64,000 nt of DNA from Nemertoderma westbladi (Eukaryota; Xenacoelomorpha; Nemertodermatida; Nemertodermatidae), in the NCBI GenBank assembly GCA_032718475.1, contig JAUCBJ010002260.1:22496-86495 (forward strand). Direction: 5' to 3'. This document shows, one piece after another, positions 51,101-61,029 of this stretch; the first letter of the stretch is position 1; each line of letters opens with the position of its first letter. The translations under genes were made by a program, and so were the position numbers. Under the pieces are notes generated by a model. That model had not been told where the DNA came from. It saw only the letters and a list, made by a program, of their open reading frames with translations, and searched no databases.

Positions 51101-53188
51101 GATGTGCGGCGATATAGCTTGCGCTAAACTAGCACTTAACTCATCCCTCGTAATAAATTCCTGGCTAGGGTTCTGTTGTATAGTCGGCTCTATCTGAGTA
51201 ATCCGCTGTCTCTCATATGATCCCTCTTCCGGTTTAACCCGGAAGTTCTCCGTCGAACTGGGTCGGCGCTCCGTCCGCGTATTCCAAACCCGCGGGTTCG
51301 GTTCGCCCAATACTCGGCCCGTCGGAGTTTCTTCTCTAAATTCTTCGTTGTCGCGTTCGGTGTATAGTGGTGCGGTGTTCTGATGCCGTGGATTCTGCGC
51401 GATAGGTGAAGCACTAATACCAACTGGCGTGCGATATGTAGAGAATGGTTTAGCGATCCGTGTACTCGTAATAGCTGGACCGGGTATAGGAATTCTGGTC
51501 GTCGTCGACTCGTGTATGGTCGGAGTTCTCGCTTCCTGTTCGGCCTTCTGCAGTGCGAACAGTTCTCGCAACTCTGTCCCTACACTCGCCCCACATTCTT
51601 CGATCATTCGCATCCCCTTCTCGGCGATTTCGTTCGCCTTCCTAGTCCGTTCTTCGCTCTCTAAACTTAATCTCGCACTTTCCAACTGCGCCAGTTTACG
51701 TTCTTCTTCTTCCCTCGCTCGTCTCGCTGCGCTCTCTTCTTCCACCCGCGCCTTCTCTTCATACAACGCCCGTCGCTCCTTCTCGATCTCGAGTTCGCGT
51801 TCTTTGCGCTCGTGTTCAAGTTGGAGTTCGCGCCTTCTTTGTTCGCGTTCCTTTGCCTCCCGTTCGCGTTCGCGTTCGAGTCGGAGTTCGCGTTCGCGTT
51901 TGAGTTGGAGTTCGCGTTCTTCGCGTTCGCGTTTGAGTTGGAGTTCGCATTCTTCGCGTTCGCGTTCGAGTTTGCATTCTTCGCGTTCGCATTCGAGTTG
52001 TAGTTCGCGTTCTTCCTGTTCGCGTTCGAGTTGCTCACGCTTACCTTTGTCTTCCAACTCTCGCAACTTCGCGTCTAACTTACGTGTGCGCTCCCGTTCC
52101 CGCTCGGCTTCCTTCCGTGCTTCCGATGCACGCAAAACTTCCGCCTGTTGTTCGTCCAGTCGGCGTCTTCTCTCCTCCGCCGAGTTGTGAGAAACAAGGG
52201 ATCTAGCACATATAACCTTCCCTCGCGCGTGACTAACCTGGGAATCGCCACTGTCTCTGGATGCGTCGTCGGGTGGAGTCAACGTCCTCTGTTGAATGTT
52301 CTCCGTCGTCGGTGGCACCTGGCCTGGTACCACCACTCCATTCTGCATCAGCCAGCTAGTAACTTCCCTCTGATAACGGCGCTCTTCTTTATCTTGGATC
52401 TCTTCTTGCTCCACTAAGTCTCTCAACTCTGCGTCACTCACCTGAGTCGCCTGCGCTTGTGATGCCCATAGCAGCCAGTTCTCCGTCCTAACTCGTCGGA
52501 ATCGCTCCGATAACTTGCGGTGCTCCAACAAGGCTGCTAAAACCCTGTCGTAAATCCTCGTCGCCACGTCGCTCGACTGAGACTCTACTGCCTTCTTCGC
52601 TAGGACTGCAAGCTCCTCCGTCTGCTTGAATAACGCTGAGTTATATCCTCTTCTAATCTCTGCTAACTCTACCCTCCCGATGTTCGCTGAGTCGGCTAAC
52701 ATTTTCCTTACCTTGTCCGCCGTCCGAGTTATATGTCCGGCATGCGCGCGAAGTTTCTTCTTTATTGCGATATCCAGTTCTCTCTCGCTTACCTGACTCA
52801 GACTTGGTGGACTTGAAGGATTATTTCGGGAACTACGGGTACTCCTTACAGCCGTCGGGACCACGGCACTTACCATACCCACAGGTCTGGAAACCGGGCT
52901 CCGGGCTCTCGCTTCTGCTACACTACTCTCCCTATCACTCACCTCTGTCCGGGCTGCCGTACAGTCCTTCCTATCAGTAGCGGTAGGGGATCCTAATACT
53001 ATTACTTGAGGTTGTTGTTCTTCCTCACTAGTCACTGTCTCGTCCTCCTGTTCACTTACGTCAGCGTCGCTCGCTGCGTCGTCATAGTCGGCATTGTCAT
53101 CAACAGTAATGTTTACGCTATCGTCAGTCGGCGGTCCTGCCGCCGTCTCGTAGCTGTCCTCTAGTGCCTCTTTGTCTGAGACACTCAT
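48122..53188 (-). CDS. BEL Gag, protease and start of pol (1688 codons)
   Basis: Starts MSVSDKEALEDSYETAAG, acidic. A very long charged coiled coil (about 335-560) of Glu/Arg heptads with repeated QLKREREERELQ follows, which is unusual for Gag. A DUF1759-like Gag region lies at about 855-1010 (HKHWRTFKTYVDEQL...KFNYLLQML). Paired zinc knuckles CWACLAPGHVRRQC and CMECGRLHHKLLH lie near 1140-1175. An aspartic protease with LDTASTLSYID lies near 1270, then the pre-RT BEL block LIGAEQLIAHQIW...AHRTILGWYTR (about 1400). The frame ends at 48122, where RT continues after a one-base shift in the minus-one direction. BEL Gag-Pol is normally one frame, so this is more likely an indel than programmed shifting; no classical slippery heptamer is seen. 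Confidence 0.9.
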   Translation of the reverse strand: MSVSDKEALEDSYETAAGPPTDDSVNITVDDNADYDDAASDADVSEQEDETVTSEEEQQPQVIVLGSPTATDRKDCTAARTEVSDRESSVAEARARSPVSRPVGMVSAVVPTAVRSTRSSRNNPSSPPSLSQVSERELDIAIKKKLRAHAGHITRTADKVRKMLADSANIGRVELAEIRRGYNSALFKQTEELAVLAKKAVESQSSDVATRIYDRVLAALLEHRKLSERFRRVRTENWLLWASQAQATQVSDAELRDLVEQEEIQDKEERRYQREVTSWLMQNGVVVPGQVPPTTENIQQRTLTPPDDASRDSGDSQVSHARGKVICARSLVSHNSAEERRRRLDEQQAEVLRASEARKEAERERERTRKLDAKLRELEDKGKREQLEREQEERELQLECEREECKLEREREECELQLKREREERELQLKRERELRLEREREREAKEREQRRRELQLEHERKERELEIEKERRALYEEKARVEEESAARRAREEEERKLAQLESARLSLESEERTRKANEIAEKGMRMIEECGASVGTELRELFALQKAEQEARTPTIHESTTTRIPIPGPAITSTRIAKPFSTYRTPVGISASPIAQNPRHQNTAPLYTERDNEEFREETPTGRVLGEPNPRVWNTRTERRPSSTENFRVKPEEGSYERQRITQIEPTIQQNPSQEFITRDELSASLAQAISPHIQPITDMLSNLRLKEAAQVRSNSNPSRPELDKVQPSQRVRISEETIPHRPQVRTPVPNIHNPNFENSAEKFIQEAWVRASARKPTRALRTDTESSDEEEEMRRQKSRNYKERRTDAEQVSWNHRERTRLNNPAELNHLLTRNDATLRDIGKFAARQGLPTQQPQKFMGNHKHWRTFKTYVDEQLTNSTFTPNEKFNYLLQMLHREPRAIADNFVGNERAFELAMKTLSDIYGNKTKMAQSIVEDLGKGGRITTPLELLNLANAISNALDILRTVNLPHHGDHAEVLKSVIRRLNMRYRQKWRKLENKLESQGKVLTLQHIHDMIATDEVAEMKSNFSEENMRESKPVTGKSMVSFDDDRTTVTFNSVDRYNSSTPAFRSDSRVWSGERLDRPRLKQQELPDGFVGCQYCLLKEVRSDDHKLDSCRRFKELNSEQRRVQVRTLDTCWACLAPGHVRRQCPNSKDGCMECGRLHHKLLHADFHTPTDRYLQRNPQRKGSKEPISIRRNTYTGIQDDGYQPGSSDEDGESSAREVTCQGFTADSSSTSARTYLSSATSEIFSVIPVKLTGDKGSKRIYVMLDTASTLSYIDEEVARAVSSFQDAEEIQIELKSMHGVGDLKGHRISVELDSLLPRDQHTRQERKALPLDGFKCLAMKGFGRQLGKVPPMSPIAQEYFDKLRIPRHQVGYRNVSMLIGAEQLIAHQIWETRPAEPHVNGPHAHRTILGWYTRVPLSYEFTGGDKPIDRYDELQPITQPPLVEPPDIDEFRRTCIDHYSDFSESDEELIPDNVRLSEPLHNDRTDSEPEDYCYQTRGSGSAAHTTYLTNVLTYTDIMEGQVAKYRDLDIFQYSEEELQKELIRQDLETGARTVEWLDRDAMEPGGYDLAMSTDEKRSLEMMEDTIRLLPTGHFEVGMLWRRQPPKLENNYNLALKRLNGVRARLLRNPDIREKYCAQINNYFAKGFAGKVEDPDLVTDQTYYLPHHYVTHPTSQTKSE

Positions 53189-54396
53189 AGTCTAAATAAT
53201 GTTTTGCCTTCCGGCAAAAATATCTCGCAAAGTTCGAGATATAATTATAATTTAACCGAAATACGGTCAAATTATTTGTCAAATAATCAGTTGGTCCAAA
53301 TGTCAAATAAATTCGCAATGCAATATTGTGAATTTAATGGGGTATCTGGGTATAGTTATAGCAAATACTAGCACAATATTTAAACAAAATATTATTATAT
53401 AGCTACTATATAGTATTAAATACCGGTATAGCACAAAATAACTCTTGAATCTAATACAAAATATTCAAAATATACTTGCCACCCGAATATTTCTAATTTT
53501 ATATATATAGCTCTAATTAACGTAATTTTAATTTCAAATATTATATGTATCCACTAGCGCGTGGCTACATCTTCGGGTTGCGACTCTCTCTAACTCTCTC
53601 TCTAACTTGAGCGATTCAAAAAACCATGGCCGGCTAAACCTAAATATCCTAACTAATAAATTGAGTTCAGCTTCGCAGTTAAACAACCGATAATTTTTTA
53701 CTGCTTCCACAAATACACTGGTGCCAACAGAACAACTAACAGAACAACTTTGCTGTGAGATTCCACGTCCGCGTCCAAAGATTCAGGCCCTTCGCTGATT
53801 GCAAACCGAACCCGCAGACCCACACGAACCCCAAACTCAGAAGTTCCGTCTTGCCATGTATCTCCAGATGGTATAAAATAACTAAGCGGTTACCTAACAT
53901 ACCGGTACAAAACTCTAGAATTTTACAAAATAATTTTGACCGAAACTGAATTCTCGCAAACCTAGCTAAAATTTTCAAAAAACTTACTAATTACACTTTG
54001 CCCTAAGGCCTAAGGAACTGCTGTATTCGCAATTAGCAAAAACGCACTACCGTACATCCACTGTATGCAGTACAGTAAGTAAAACAGTACACCAACCTAA
54101 CAGCCTAATGATACTGTGTGTGGTACGGCAAACAAATGTCCTTCTACCGTACGCAGTAACAGCAATCAGCCTAATGTACTACTGTACTATTGTACGCAGC
54201 CAGTGAATACAGTAATCTAAACTAACAGCATAAAAGAATATACTCAATGTCTTACTGTACGCTAGCCTATAGCCTACAGGCTACAGCAGACGATCACGTG
54301 CTCTAATTTATTACTTAATACTGTGATAATACTATCAGCCTAAGAATACACTATTTACTGTACGCTACAGCCTACAGCAAGTAATGCGCGTATTAC
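53189..54396. other. 5' leader of the BEL element
   Basis: Non-coding on the minus strand between the 5' LTR and Gag. Repeated tacngtac/cagcctac words (54050-54380) suggest slippage. The primer-binding site should be at the 54396 border, but the sequence there on the minus strand (gtaatacgcgcattac) does not begin TGG, so no tRNA can be proposed. Confidence 0.5.
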
Positions 54397-56610
54397 TGAT
54401 AAACAACCGCGACCTCTATACTAACAGCAGAACTGTTGAACAGACCAATACCCGTTAATATCCTTCTGTCAACCTAATGAGCTCTCGCCTAACCAATAAG
54501 ACACAAAGACTGCTCTACTGTTAAGTAAAGGGGATCAGGAGCGTGCTATTACTAAATTGTAAAGGTTGCTAAATACAAAACCGCTACTTACCGTTAGATG
54601 GCGCTAATCTGCCGTCCGCTAATATATTTTACTAAATTTACACAACTCCTGCAAAATCGCTTGTTCCTTTCTCTACCGATTGCTCGATAGAGAGCTAACT
54701 GTTCGAATCTATGAGCCACGCGGGAATAACCAAAACAATAAACCCGAGTCGGCTCCCTAAGCTTACTTAAGACGAGTGCGAGAGGCCTTGCACTCAGAGT
54801 ATTCTTACGCCTAATTCTATCACTATTAAAACACGCTATTGTCTACGTCTTTCTAATCGCGAATACTGGGGGTTCCCTAACGTAATGTGTGAATGCGAGA
54901 ATATTTAAATAATCAAAATGATACAGTAATTGTTTCTACGTGGATAGTACCACTCTGGGTCTAAACTTGCCTACCGCTGGCTTTAGGCCAGCAAATTACT
55001 AGCGTATCATGCGTACCGAATAGTGCGATCTAGCTGATTGCCCGCTAATGCAAATAACCGCTCAGCGTGAATAGTTTACGGTACTCTAATTATTACCTTA
55101 GCTACTCTCCGCTATGCTGCGTACTAATTCTTAATTTTTACTAATCAATTACAGTCACAAATATTTAACAGCGTACTAATTACTAAGAGTTCCAGAATAC
55201 GTAATTCTAATTTATCACGCAACAGGTTTCGCTAGTAATAGCCTAAATTGCCGTATTACTTTGACCTAATCAGTAACTAATTGTTGTAACTAAGAAATAG
55301 AAATCAATCAAAGAGAAAAGAGCGCCTACCTAAACATTCACAATCATAGGCACACTTCAGTAACACACCAATCAGCGTCAGCAATCACAGTTCGCAATTA
55401 TGCAGTTTAACTACTGTATAGCCCACAATTATGCGACTCACTATTCGTACTCCACACTCAACGTTGTAATACGCGCAGGCCTCTCCCGGATACATCTAGG
55501 ATTCCTAACTAACCCGATTCCTGCCCCCCTAATACTAAATAGAGACAAAACCTGGATCATCAGCCCCCTAGTTACTGTATCGGCGAATGGTCTGCGTGTT
55601 ACAGTGCAAATGCCCGCCCGCAACGGTGACCCCCGCCAGCGTTGCCCGTCTTTGAATCCTCCGCTCTCCCTAGTCGCTCAACCCCCCGATGTGCCCACCG
55701 CCCACTGGCACCTTAGCCCTCCATCATGCTAATAGCTACCGTAGCGGCGCATGCAAATCACAAAGTCTGACAGTCTCAGAAATCCCTTAGGATTATTGCG
55801 CAGAAAGAAATCACATAGAACCATTAATCAAAAGGTAGAAATCATAGTTCCAGTTGTAATTAGCAGTAATCGAAGGAATTAATTGAGAAACACAATCAAA
55901 AGTAATCGCACTAGCAAAGCATTTCAAGAAACTAATCAAAATTAGCAAATTGCAGAAAAATACACTAAAATATCCGTCAAAAAATGAATAGAGACAGCTC
56001 AGCAAGTACAAAGGTGATAGCAGATCATGTGAGGTGTCATGTAACAGATTGATAAGGCTCTACCGGCACACCGCCAATTTATAGGTGATCCGGTTGGGGT
56101 GATGCAATAGGGTGACTCAATCGCTCTCCTATTGGCTCTCCAGTCCGCGCTAGCATTAGACCAACCTGGAAGCAGTTAATCCAATAAGGAGGCCGGATTG
56201 TAGCCCTAACCTCAAATTATTACCATATATGGTAATGGTTCACGTCCCTGGCTGCTGAATGGCCAGGACAGCGTCCCTATATCTAGCCCTATTGATGCTA
56301 ATATCAGCAAGCACAAAATCCAGGGTCCGAATAAACTTGCTACCCTGGAACTATCTACATATATCCTAATACAAAACTACGTAGGTAGGGCTACATACTA
56401 TACAAAATGGATGGATTCAAATATATGGGTGTTTCGATTTCCCTATCTAAATACCACTGCGTTATTATGCCTTATCTAAAATATTATGCTGCACAACGGA
56501 CTAATATTACGTACAGTATAACGGACTAATATTGCATACTGCATAACGGACTAATATTGCATACTGCATAATGACTAATATATGTGGATACAGCGCCATA
56601 TACCGTAACA
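54397..56610 (-). repeat. 5' LTR of the BEL/Pao element (right)
   Basis: Near-identical to 39980-42204, with a 12-bp gap and few substitutions. TSD CCTCC follows at 56611. Confidence 0.9.
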
Positions 56611-56635
56611 CCTCCCATAAACGCCTTGACAATTA

Positions 56636-56898
56636 CAGTTCTGAATTACATATTACACTTTCTGAATTACATATTACGGTTCTGAATTACATATTACAGT
56701 TCTGAATTACATATTACACTTTCTGAATTACATATTACGGTTCTGAATTACATATTACACTTTCTGAATTACATATTACGGTTCTGAATTACATATTACA
56801 GTTCTGAATTACATATTACGCTTTCTGAATTACATATTACAGTTCTGAATTACATATTACGCTTTCTGAATTACATATTACGGTTCTGAATTACATAG
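56636..56898. repeat. 20-bp satellite, left block
   Basis: About 12 copies of TTCTGAATTACATATTACGG (variants ...ACAG and ...ACACT, 20-21 bp). Confidence 0.95.
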
Positions 56899-59800
56899 GT
56901 GACTTGATGTCACCATCCTCTATCTTCTCTGCCACCATGGTAGCCAGTCTAACCGACTCCTCCTGGGGCCTCTGGCAATAGGGGCCAGATGTCCGAGATG
57001 GTGGTGTTGGAAAACCTGAACCTGAATTAACCATGGCACGGAAATCGGCGATCCTTTGGTTAATGAGGGAAGCAAGAGATCGCTGGTGTTTCCTCCCCCC
57101 TCGACTTGGCGCTGGGATACAGAAGTCGCCAACTATGAGTAGCCAGATCCATTTATGGACTCTCATCGGTTCGTCTGCAATAGCAGTAAACAACTCAGCG
57201 AACAGGTCAGCTAAGTTGGTCCTCGATGCCTTTGGGACATGTCTCAGCTGCCTTGTTCGCCACCCTCGTACTATATTCAAAATATCCCACTCTGATAATT
57301 CCCCTTGGGAATGTCTGATGGGGGGACCTTGCAAGGAGGCTGAAGCATCTGGCTGGACACTAGATCCCAGGCACCGGTTGGCAGGTGGGCCATGTGTGCG
57401 CAGAGTCCCATTGGCTTTTATTCCGAAGACCCTCAAACATACTGGACACGTGCCAGCTCCAGACATTGGAGGCCCTGACGAGCCGACCCCAGACCCTTGA
57501 GTGTCCGACACACCAATACCAACAGACACCGAAGGGACCGACACACTGATAACAGACACCGAAGGAAGTGACCCACCGACTCCAGACACTTGAGGGGCCG
57601 ACTCATCGACTCCAGATACTGAAGGGACTGACTCACCGACTCCAGACACTGAAGGAACCAATTCACCGACACCATAGTCTTGAGGAACCGACTCACCAAC
57701 CCCAGACACTCGAGGGACCGACTCACTGACTCCAGACAATGAAGGAACCGACCCACGGACTCCAGACACTTGAGGGGCCGACTCACCGACTCCAGATACT
57801 GAAGGGACTGACTCACCGACTCCAGACACATAAGGAACCAACTCACCGACCCCATACTCTTGAGGAACCGACTCACCAACCCTAGACACTTGAGGAACCG
57901 ACTCACCGACTCCAGACAATGAAGGAACCGATCCACCGATTCCAGATACTTGAGGGGCCGACTCACCGACTCCAGAGACTAAACGGACAGACTCACCAAC
58001 CCCTAACACCGAAGGAACTGACTCACCGACTCCAGAAACTCGAGGAACCGACTCACCGACACGAGACATTTGAGGAGCCGACTCAACGACTCTAGACACT
58101 GAACGGACAGATTCACCGAATCCAGATACTGAGCGGAATGACTCACCGACCCCAGACCCCTGAGGAACCGACTCACCGACACGAGACATTTGAGGAGCCG
58201 ACTCACCGACTCTAGACACTGAACGGACAGATTCACCGAATCCAGATACTGAAGGAACAGACTCACCGACTACAGGCACTGAAGAGACAGAGTCACCAAC
58301 CCCAAACACCGAAGGAACCGGCTCACCGACTCCAGACACTGGAGGAACCGACTCATCGACTCCAGACACTGAGCGGAATGACTCACCGACCCCAGAAGCC
58401 TGAGGAACCGACTCACCGACGCTAGACATTTGAGGAGCCGACTCACCGACTCCAGACACTGAACGGACAGACTCACCGAAACCAGATACTGAAGGAACAG
58501 ACTCACCGACTACAGGCACTGAAGAGACAGACTCCCCAACCTCAAACACCGAAGGAACCGGCTCACCGACTCCAGACACTGGAGGAACCGACTCGCCGAC
58601 CCCAGACACCGGAAAAACCGACTCACTGGATGCAGACACTGAAGGAGCCGGCTCACCGACTGCAGGCACGACTCCATACACCTGAGAAACCAAGTCACCG
58701 ACTCTAGATACTGCGCCGCCTGACTCACCGACCCCAGACATTTGAGGAACCGGCTCACCAACCCCACACACTTGAGGAACCGACTCACCGAATCCATACA
58801 TTTCAGAAACCGACTCACCGACTCTAGACACTAAACGAACTGACTCTCTGACCCCAGACACATGAGGAACCGACTCGCCGACTCCAGACACTGAAGGGAC
58901 CGACTCACCGACCCCAGACACTTGAGGAACCGACTCACCGAATCCATACATTTCAGAAACCGACTCACCGACTCTAGACACTAAACGAACTGACTCTCTG
59001 ACCCCATACACATGAGGAACCGACTCGCCGACTCCAGACACTGAAGGGACCGCCTCACCGGCCCCAGACACGTGAGGATCCGTCTCACCAACCCCACACA
59101 CTTGAGGAACCGATTCACCGAATCCATACATTTCAGAAACCGACTCACCGACTCTAGACACTAAACGAACTGACTCACTGACCCCAGACACATGAGGAAC
59201 CGACTCGCCGACTCCAGAGACTGAAAGAACCGACTCACCAGCTCCAGACACTGAAGGGACCGAGTCACCGATCCCGGACTCTTGAGGAACCGACTCACTA
59301 GCTCCAGAAACTTGTGGAACTGACTCACCGACTCCAAACAATTGAGAAACCGACACACCGATTCCAGACTCTTGAGGAACGGACTCATCAACCCCATACA
59401 CTTGAGTGACCAACTTACCAACCACGGACACCGAAGGAACCGACTCACCTACTCCAGACAGTGAAGGAACTGACTCACCAACCCCGTTCACCGAAGGAAC
59501 CGACTCACCTACTCCAGACAGCTGAGGAACCGACTCCCCAACCCCAGGCACTTGAGGAACCGACTCACCGATTCCATACACTTGAGAAACCGACTCACCG
59601 ACTCTAGACACTGAACTGACTGACTCACCGCCCCCAGACACTTGAGGAACCGACTCGCCGACTCCAGACACTGAAGGAACCGACTCACCAACCCCAGACA
59701 CCGAAGGAACCGACTCACCTACTCCAGACACTAGGGGAACCGACTCACCAACCCCAGATGCCGAAGGGACCGACTCACCGACGCCAGAAACTGGAAGTAC
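56891..59800 (-). CDS. Decapeptide-repeat protein with a retrotransposon ORF1-like C-terminus
   Basis: The minus-strand frame is open for about 970 codons. The first about 750 are a 30-bp minisatellite encoding SGVGESVP(S/Q)V repeats, some grouped into 120-180-bp higher-order units (SRVGESVSEMYGFGESVPQV recurs). The last about 190 residues are unique: a C2HC-like finger CPVCLRVFG...LRTHG...NRC, then RHVPKASRTNLADLF, a WIWLLIVGDFCIPAPSRGGRKH block and the end VAEKIEDGDIK. This order resembles the N-terminal region preceding RT in some invertebrate non-LTR retrotransposons; an RT should follow but is cut off by satellite right after GDIKSPM. There is no conventional ATG before the repeats, so expression as a protein is doubtful. 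An ORF kept open through 2.3 kb of repeats is expected when the unit length is a multiple of three. Confidence 0.55.
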   Translation of the reverse strand, partial: VLPVSGVGESVPSASGVGESVPLVSGVGESVPSVSGVGESVPSVSGVGESVPQVSGGGESVSSVSRVGESVSQVYGIGESVPQVPGVGESVPQLSGVGESVPSVNGVGESVPSLSGVGESVPSVSVVGKLVTQVYGVDESVPQESGIGVSVSQLFGVGESVPQVSGASESVPQESGIGDSVPSVSGAGESVLSVSGVGESVPHVSGVSESVRLVSRVGESVSEMYGFGESVPQVCGVGETDPHVSGAGEAVPSVSGVGESVPHVYGVRESVRLVSRVGESVSEMYGFGESVPQVSGVGESVPSVSGVGESVPHVSGVRESVRLVSRVGESVSEMYGFGESVPQVCGVGEPVPQMSGVGESGGAVSRVGDLVSQVYGVVPAVGEPAPSVSASSESVFPVSGVGESVPPVSGVGEPVPSVFEVGESVSSVPVVGESVPSVSGFGESVRSVSGVGESAPQMSSVGESVPQASGVGESFRSVSGVDESVPPVSGVGEPVPSVFGVGDSVSSVPVVGESVPSVSGFGESVRSVSRVGESAPQMSRVGESVPQGSGVGESFRSVSGFGESVRSVSRVVESAPQMSRVGESVPRVSGVGESVPSVLGVGESVRLVSGVGESAPQVSGIGGSVPSLSGVGESVPQVSRVGESVPQEYGVGELVPYVSGVGESVPSVSGVGESAPQVSGVRGSVPSLSGVSESVPRVSGVGESVPQDYGVGELVPSVSGVGESVPSVSGVDESAPQVSGVGGSLPSVSVISVSVPSVSVGIGVSDTQGSGVGSSGPPMSGAGTCPVCLRVFGIKANGTLRTHGPPANRCLGSSVQPDASASLQGPPIRHSQGELSEWDILNIVRGWRTRQLRHVPKASRTNLADLFAELFTAIADEPMRVHKWIWLLIVGDFCIPAPSRGGRKHQRSLASLINQRIADFRAMVNSGSGFPTPPSRTSGPYCQRPQEESVRLATMVAEKIEDGDIKSPM
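57490..59795 (-). repeat. 30-bp minisatellite (SGVGESVPxV coding)
   Basis: About 75 units of gactcaccgactccagacactgaaggaacc type, with variants forming longer higher-order repeats; for example 58796-58900, 58920-59020 and 59120-59210 are near copies. Confidence 0.95.
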
Positions 59801-59809
59801 CGAACCAAC

Positions 59810-60269
59810 TGAATTATATATTACACTTTCTGAATTACATATTACGGTTCTGAATTACATATTACAGTTCTGAATTACATATTACGGTTCTGAATTACAT
59901 ATTACAGTTCTGAATTACATATTACGGTTCTGAATTACATATTACACTTTCTGAATTACATATTACGGTTCTGAATTACATATTACAGTTCTGAATTACA
60001 TATTACGGTTCTGAATTACATATTACGGTTCTGAATTACATATTACGGTTCTGAATTACATATTACAGTTCTGAATTACATATTACGGTTCTGAATTACA
60101 TATTACGGTTCTGAATTACATATTACGGTTCTGAATTACATATTACAGTTCTGAATTACATATTACGGTTCTGAATTACATATTACGGTTCTGAATTACA
60201 TATTACAGTTCTGAATTACATATTACGGTTCTGAATTACATATTACGGTTCTGAATTACATATTACGGT
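59810..60269. repeat. 20-bp satellite, right block
   Basis: About 22 copies of the same unit as at 56636-56898 in the same orientation, ending where Polinton-3 begins (tattacgg then tagtagtaatag). Confidence 0.95.
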
Positions 60270-60366
60270 AGTAGTAATAGTATGCCACTCTCTGCGACAG
60301 TTAGACCAACTTCGCACCTTGGGTGTTAAGTAGGTCATTAATTAATTAAACAATTAATTAATTGGT

Positions 60367-60448
60367 CGATTAAACAATTAATTAATTGTTTAATCAATCG
60401 ATTTGTATCAAATAATGTTGCCAAAGGCAATTTAATTTGACACAAATC
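60367..60448. repeat. Two small palindromes at the Polinton-3 end
   Basis: 60367-60400 (cgattaaacaattaatta and its complement) and 60400-60448 (gatttgtatcaaa ... tttgacacaaatc with a ttgcc-aaa-ggcaa tip) can each fold into a hairpin. They correspond in position to the larger palindromes of Polinton-2. Confidence 0.8.
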
Positions 60449-60880
60449 AATCAGATAGGGACGCGAGATGAATAGATTGTACTACAGAAGACGAAATGTA
60501 CAATACAATAGGAACCGTGCATTACAATATACAATACATTTGTATTATTTTTGTTGTACAGTAGGTAAAGGTAGAATTAAATATAAACATGCGAGCGGGG
60601 CCCAAAACATAAATTACCCTCACTCGAAAATAAAGTGGACCAGTTTGGCCCTGAGTCATCCCTCAATAATCTGCGGTCATTGGGCTCTTATTAGATGTGG
60701 TATGACTAACCCAAACATCGAATCCTATACTGTACGTCAACGCGTGAATGGGGCCTGCCACAGAGTTTAAATTATTCAAACCTACAGCTTCGTTATTACA
60801 TCAATTCGTCCGAGAAATTATAATAAACATCTGCTCTTGCAATAGATTATTCTTCTTTCACAACTCCATTCTAACCTCCC
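60449..60880. other. Polinton-3 region before its promoter
   Basis: A 100-codon open frame (60468-60770) is present but has no recognisable features. Probably non-coding. Confidence 0.4.
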
Positions 60881-60910
60881 TCTATAATAGCCCCCAGTCA
60901 CCGCATTCCC
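60881..60910 (+). promoter_or_regulatory. Promoter of the Polinton-3 zinc-finger gene
   Basis: tctataatag followed directly by CCCCCAGTCACCGCATTCCC. The same TATA plus 20-base motif, with two changes, precedes the 570-aa gene of Polinton-2 at 16721-16751, and both are followed by a TTTTATTTATTTT-rich leader of about 100 bases before the ATG. Confidence 0.7.
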
Positions 60911-61029
60911 ATTCATTCTCTAATTTTTATTTTTAAAAGTTTTATTTATTTTCATAAAAGTTTTATTTATTTAAAATTTTGTAAAATCATTCAGCGAAAA
61001 TTCATAATATCAATTGACATTGCTATATA

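Larger units (their letters stand above)
39980..56610 (-). mobile_element. BEL/Pao LTR retrotransposon, 16.6 kb, minus strand
   Basis: It has long LTRs (39980-42204, 54397-56610), a 5-bp TSD, and a Gag-Pol region read on the minus strand. Domain order Gag (with DUF1759-like region), zinc knuckles, aspartic protease, RT (YMDDG), RNase H, integrase and a DUF5641-like end is that of BEL/Pao. The LTRs differ by only a few substitutions and one 12-bp gap (near 41799 versus 56208), so it is young, but two one-base frame changes interrupt pol. It inserted into the 148-bp repeat region flanking Polinton-1. Confidence 0.95.

Noticed and set aside
51429-52190. Plus-strand Ser/Arg-rich 253-aa frame
   Set aside because: It is the antisense of the Glu/Arg coiled coil of BEL Gag; its composition follows from the codons on the other strand.
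57433-59718. Frames reading LESVSRFLKCLGL repeats in the 57-60 kb minisatellite
   Set aside because: A second frame of the same 30-bp repeat; the SGVGESV frame connects to a recognisable unique C-terminus and is preferred.
56636-60269. CRISPR-like array
   Set aside because: The 20-bp units are contiguous satellite repeats without spacers, in eukaryotic DNA.
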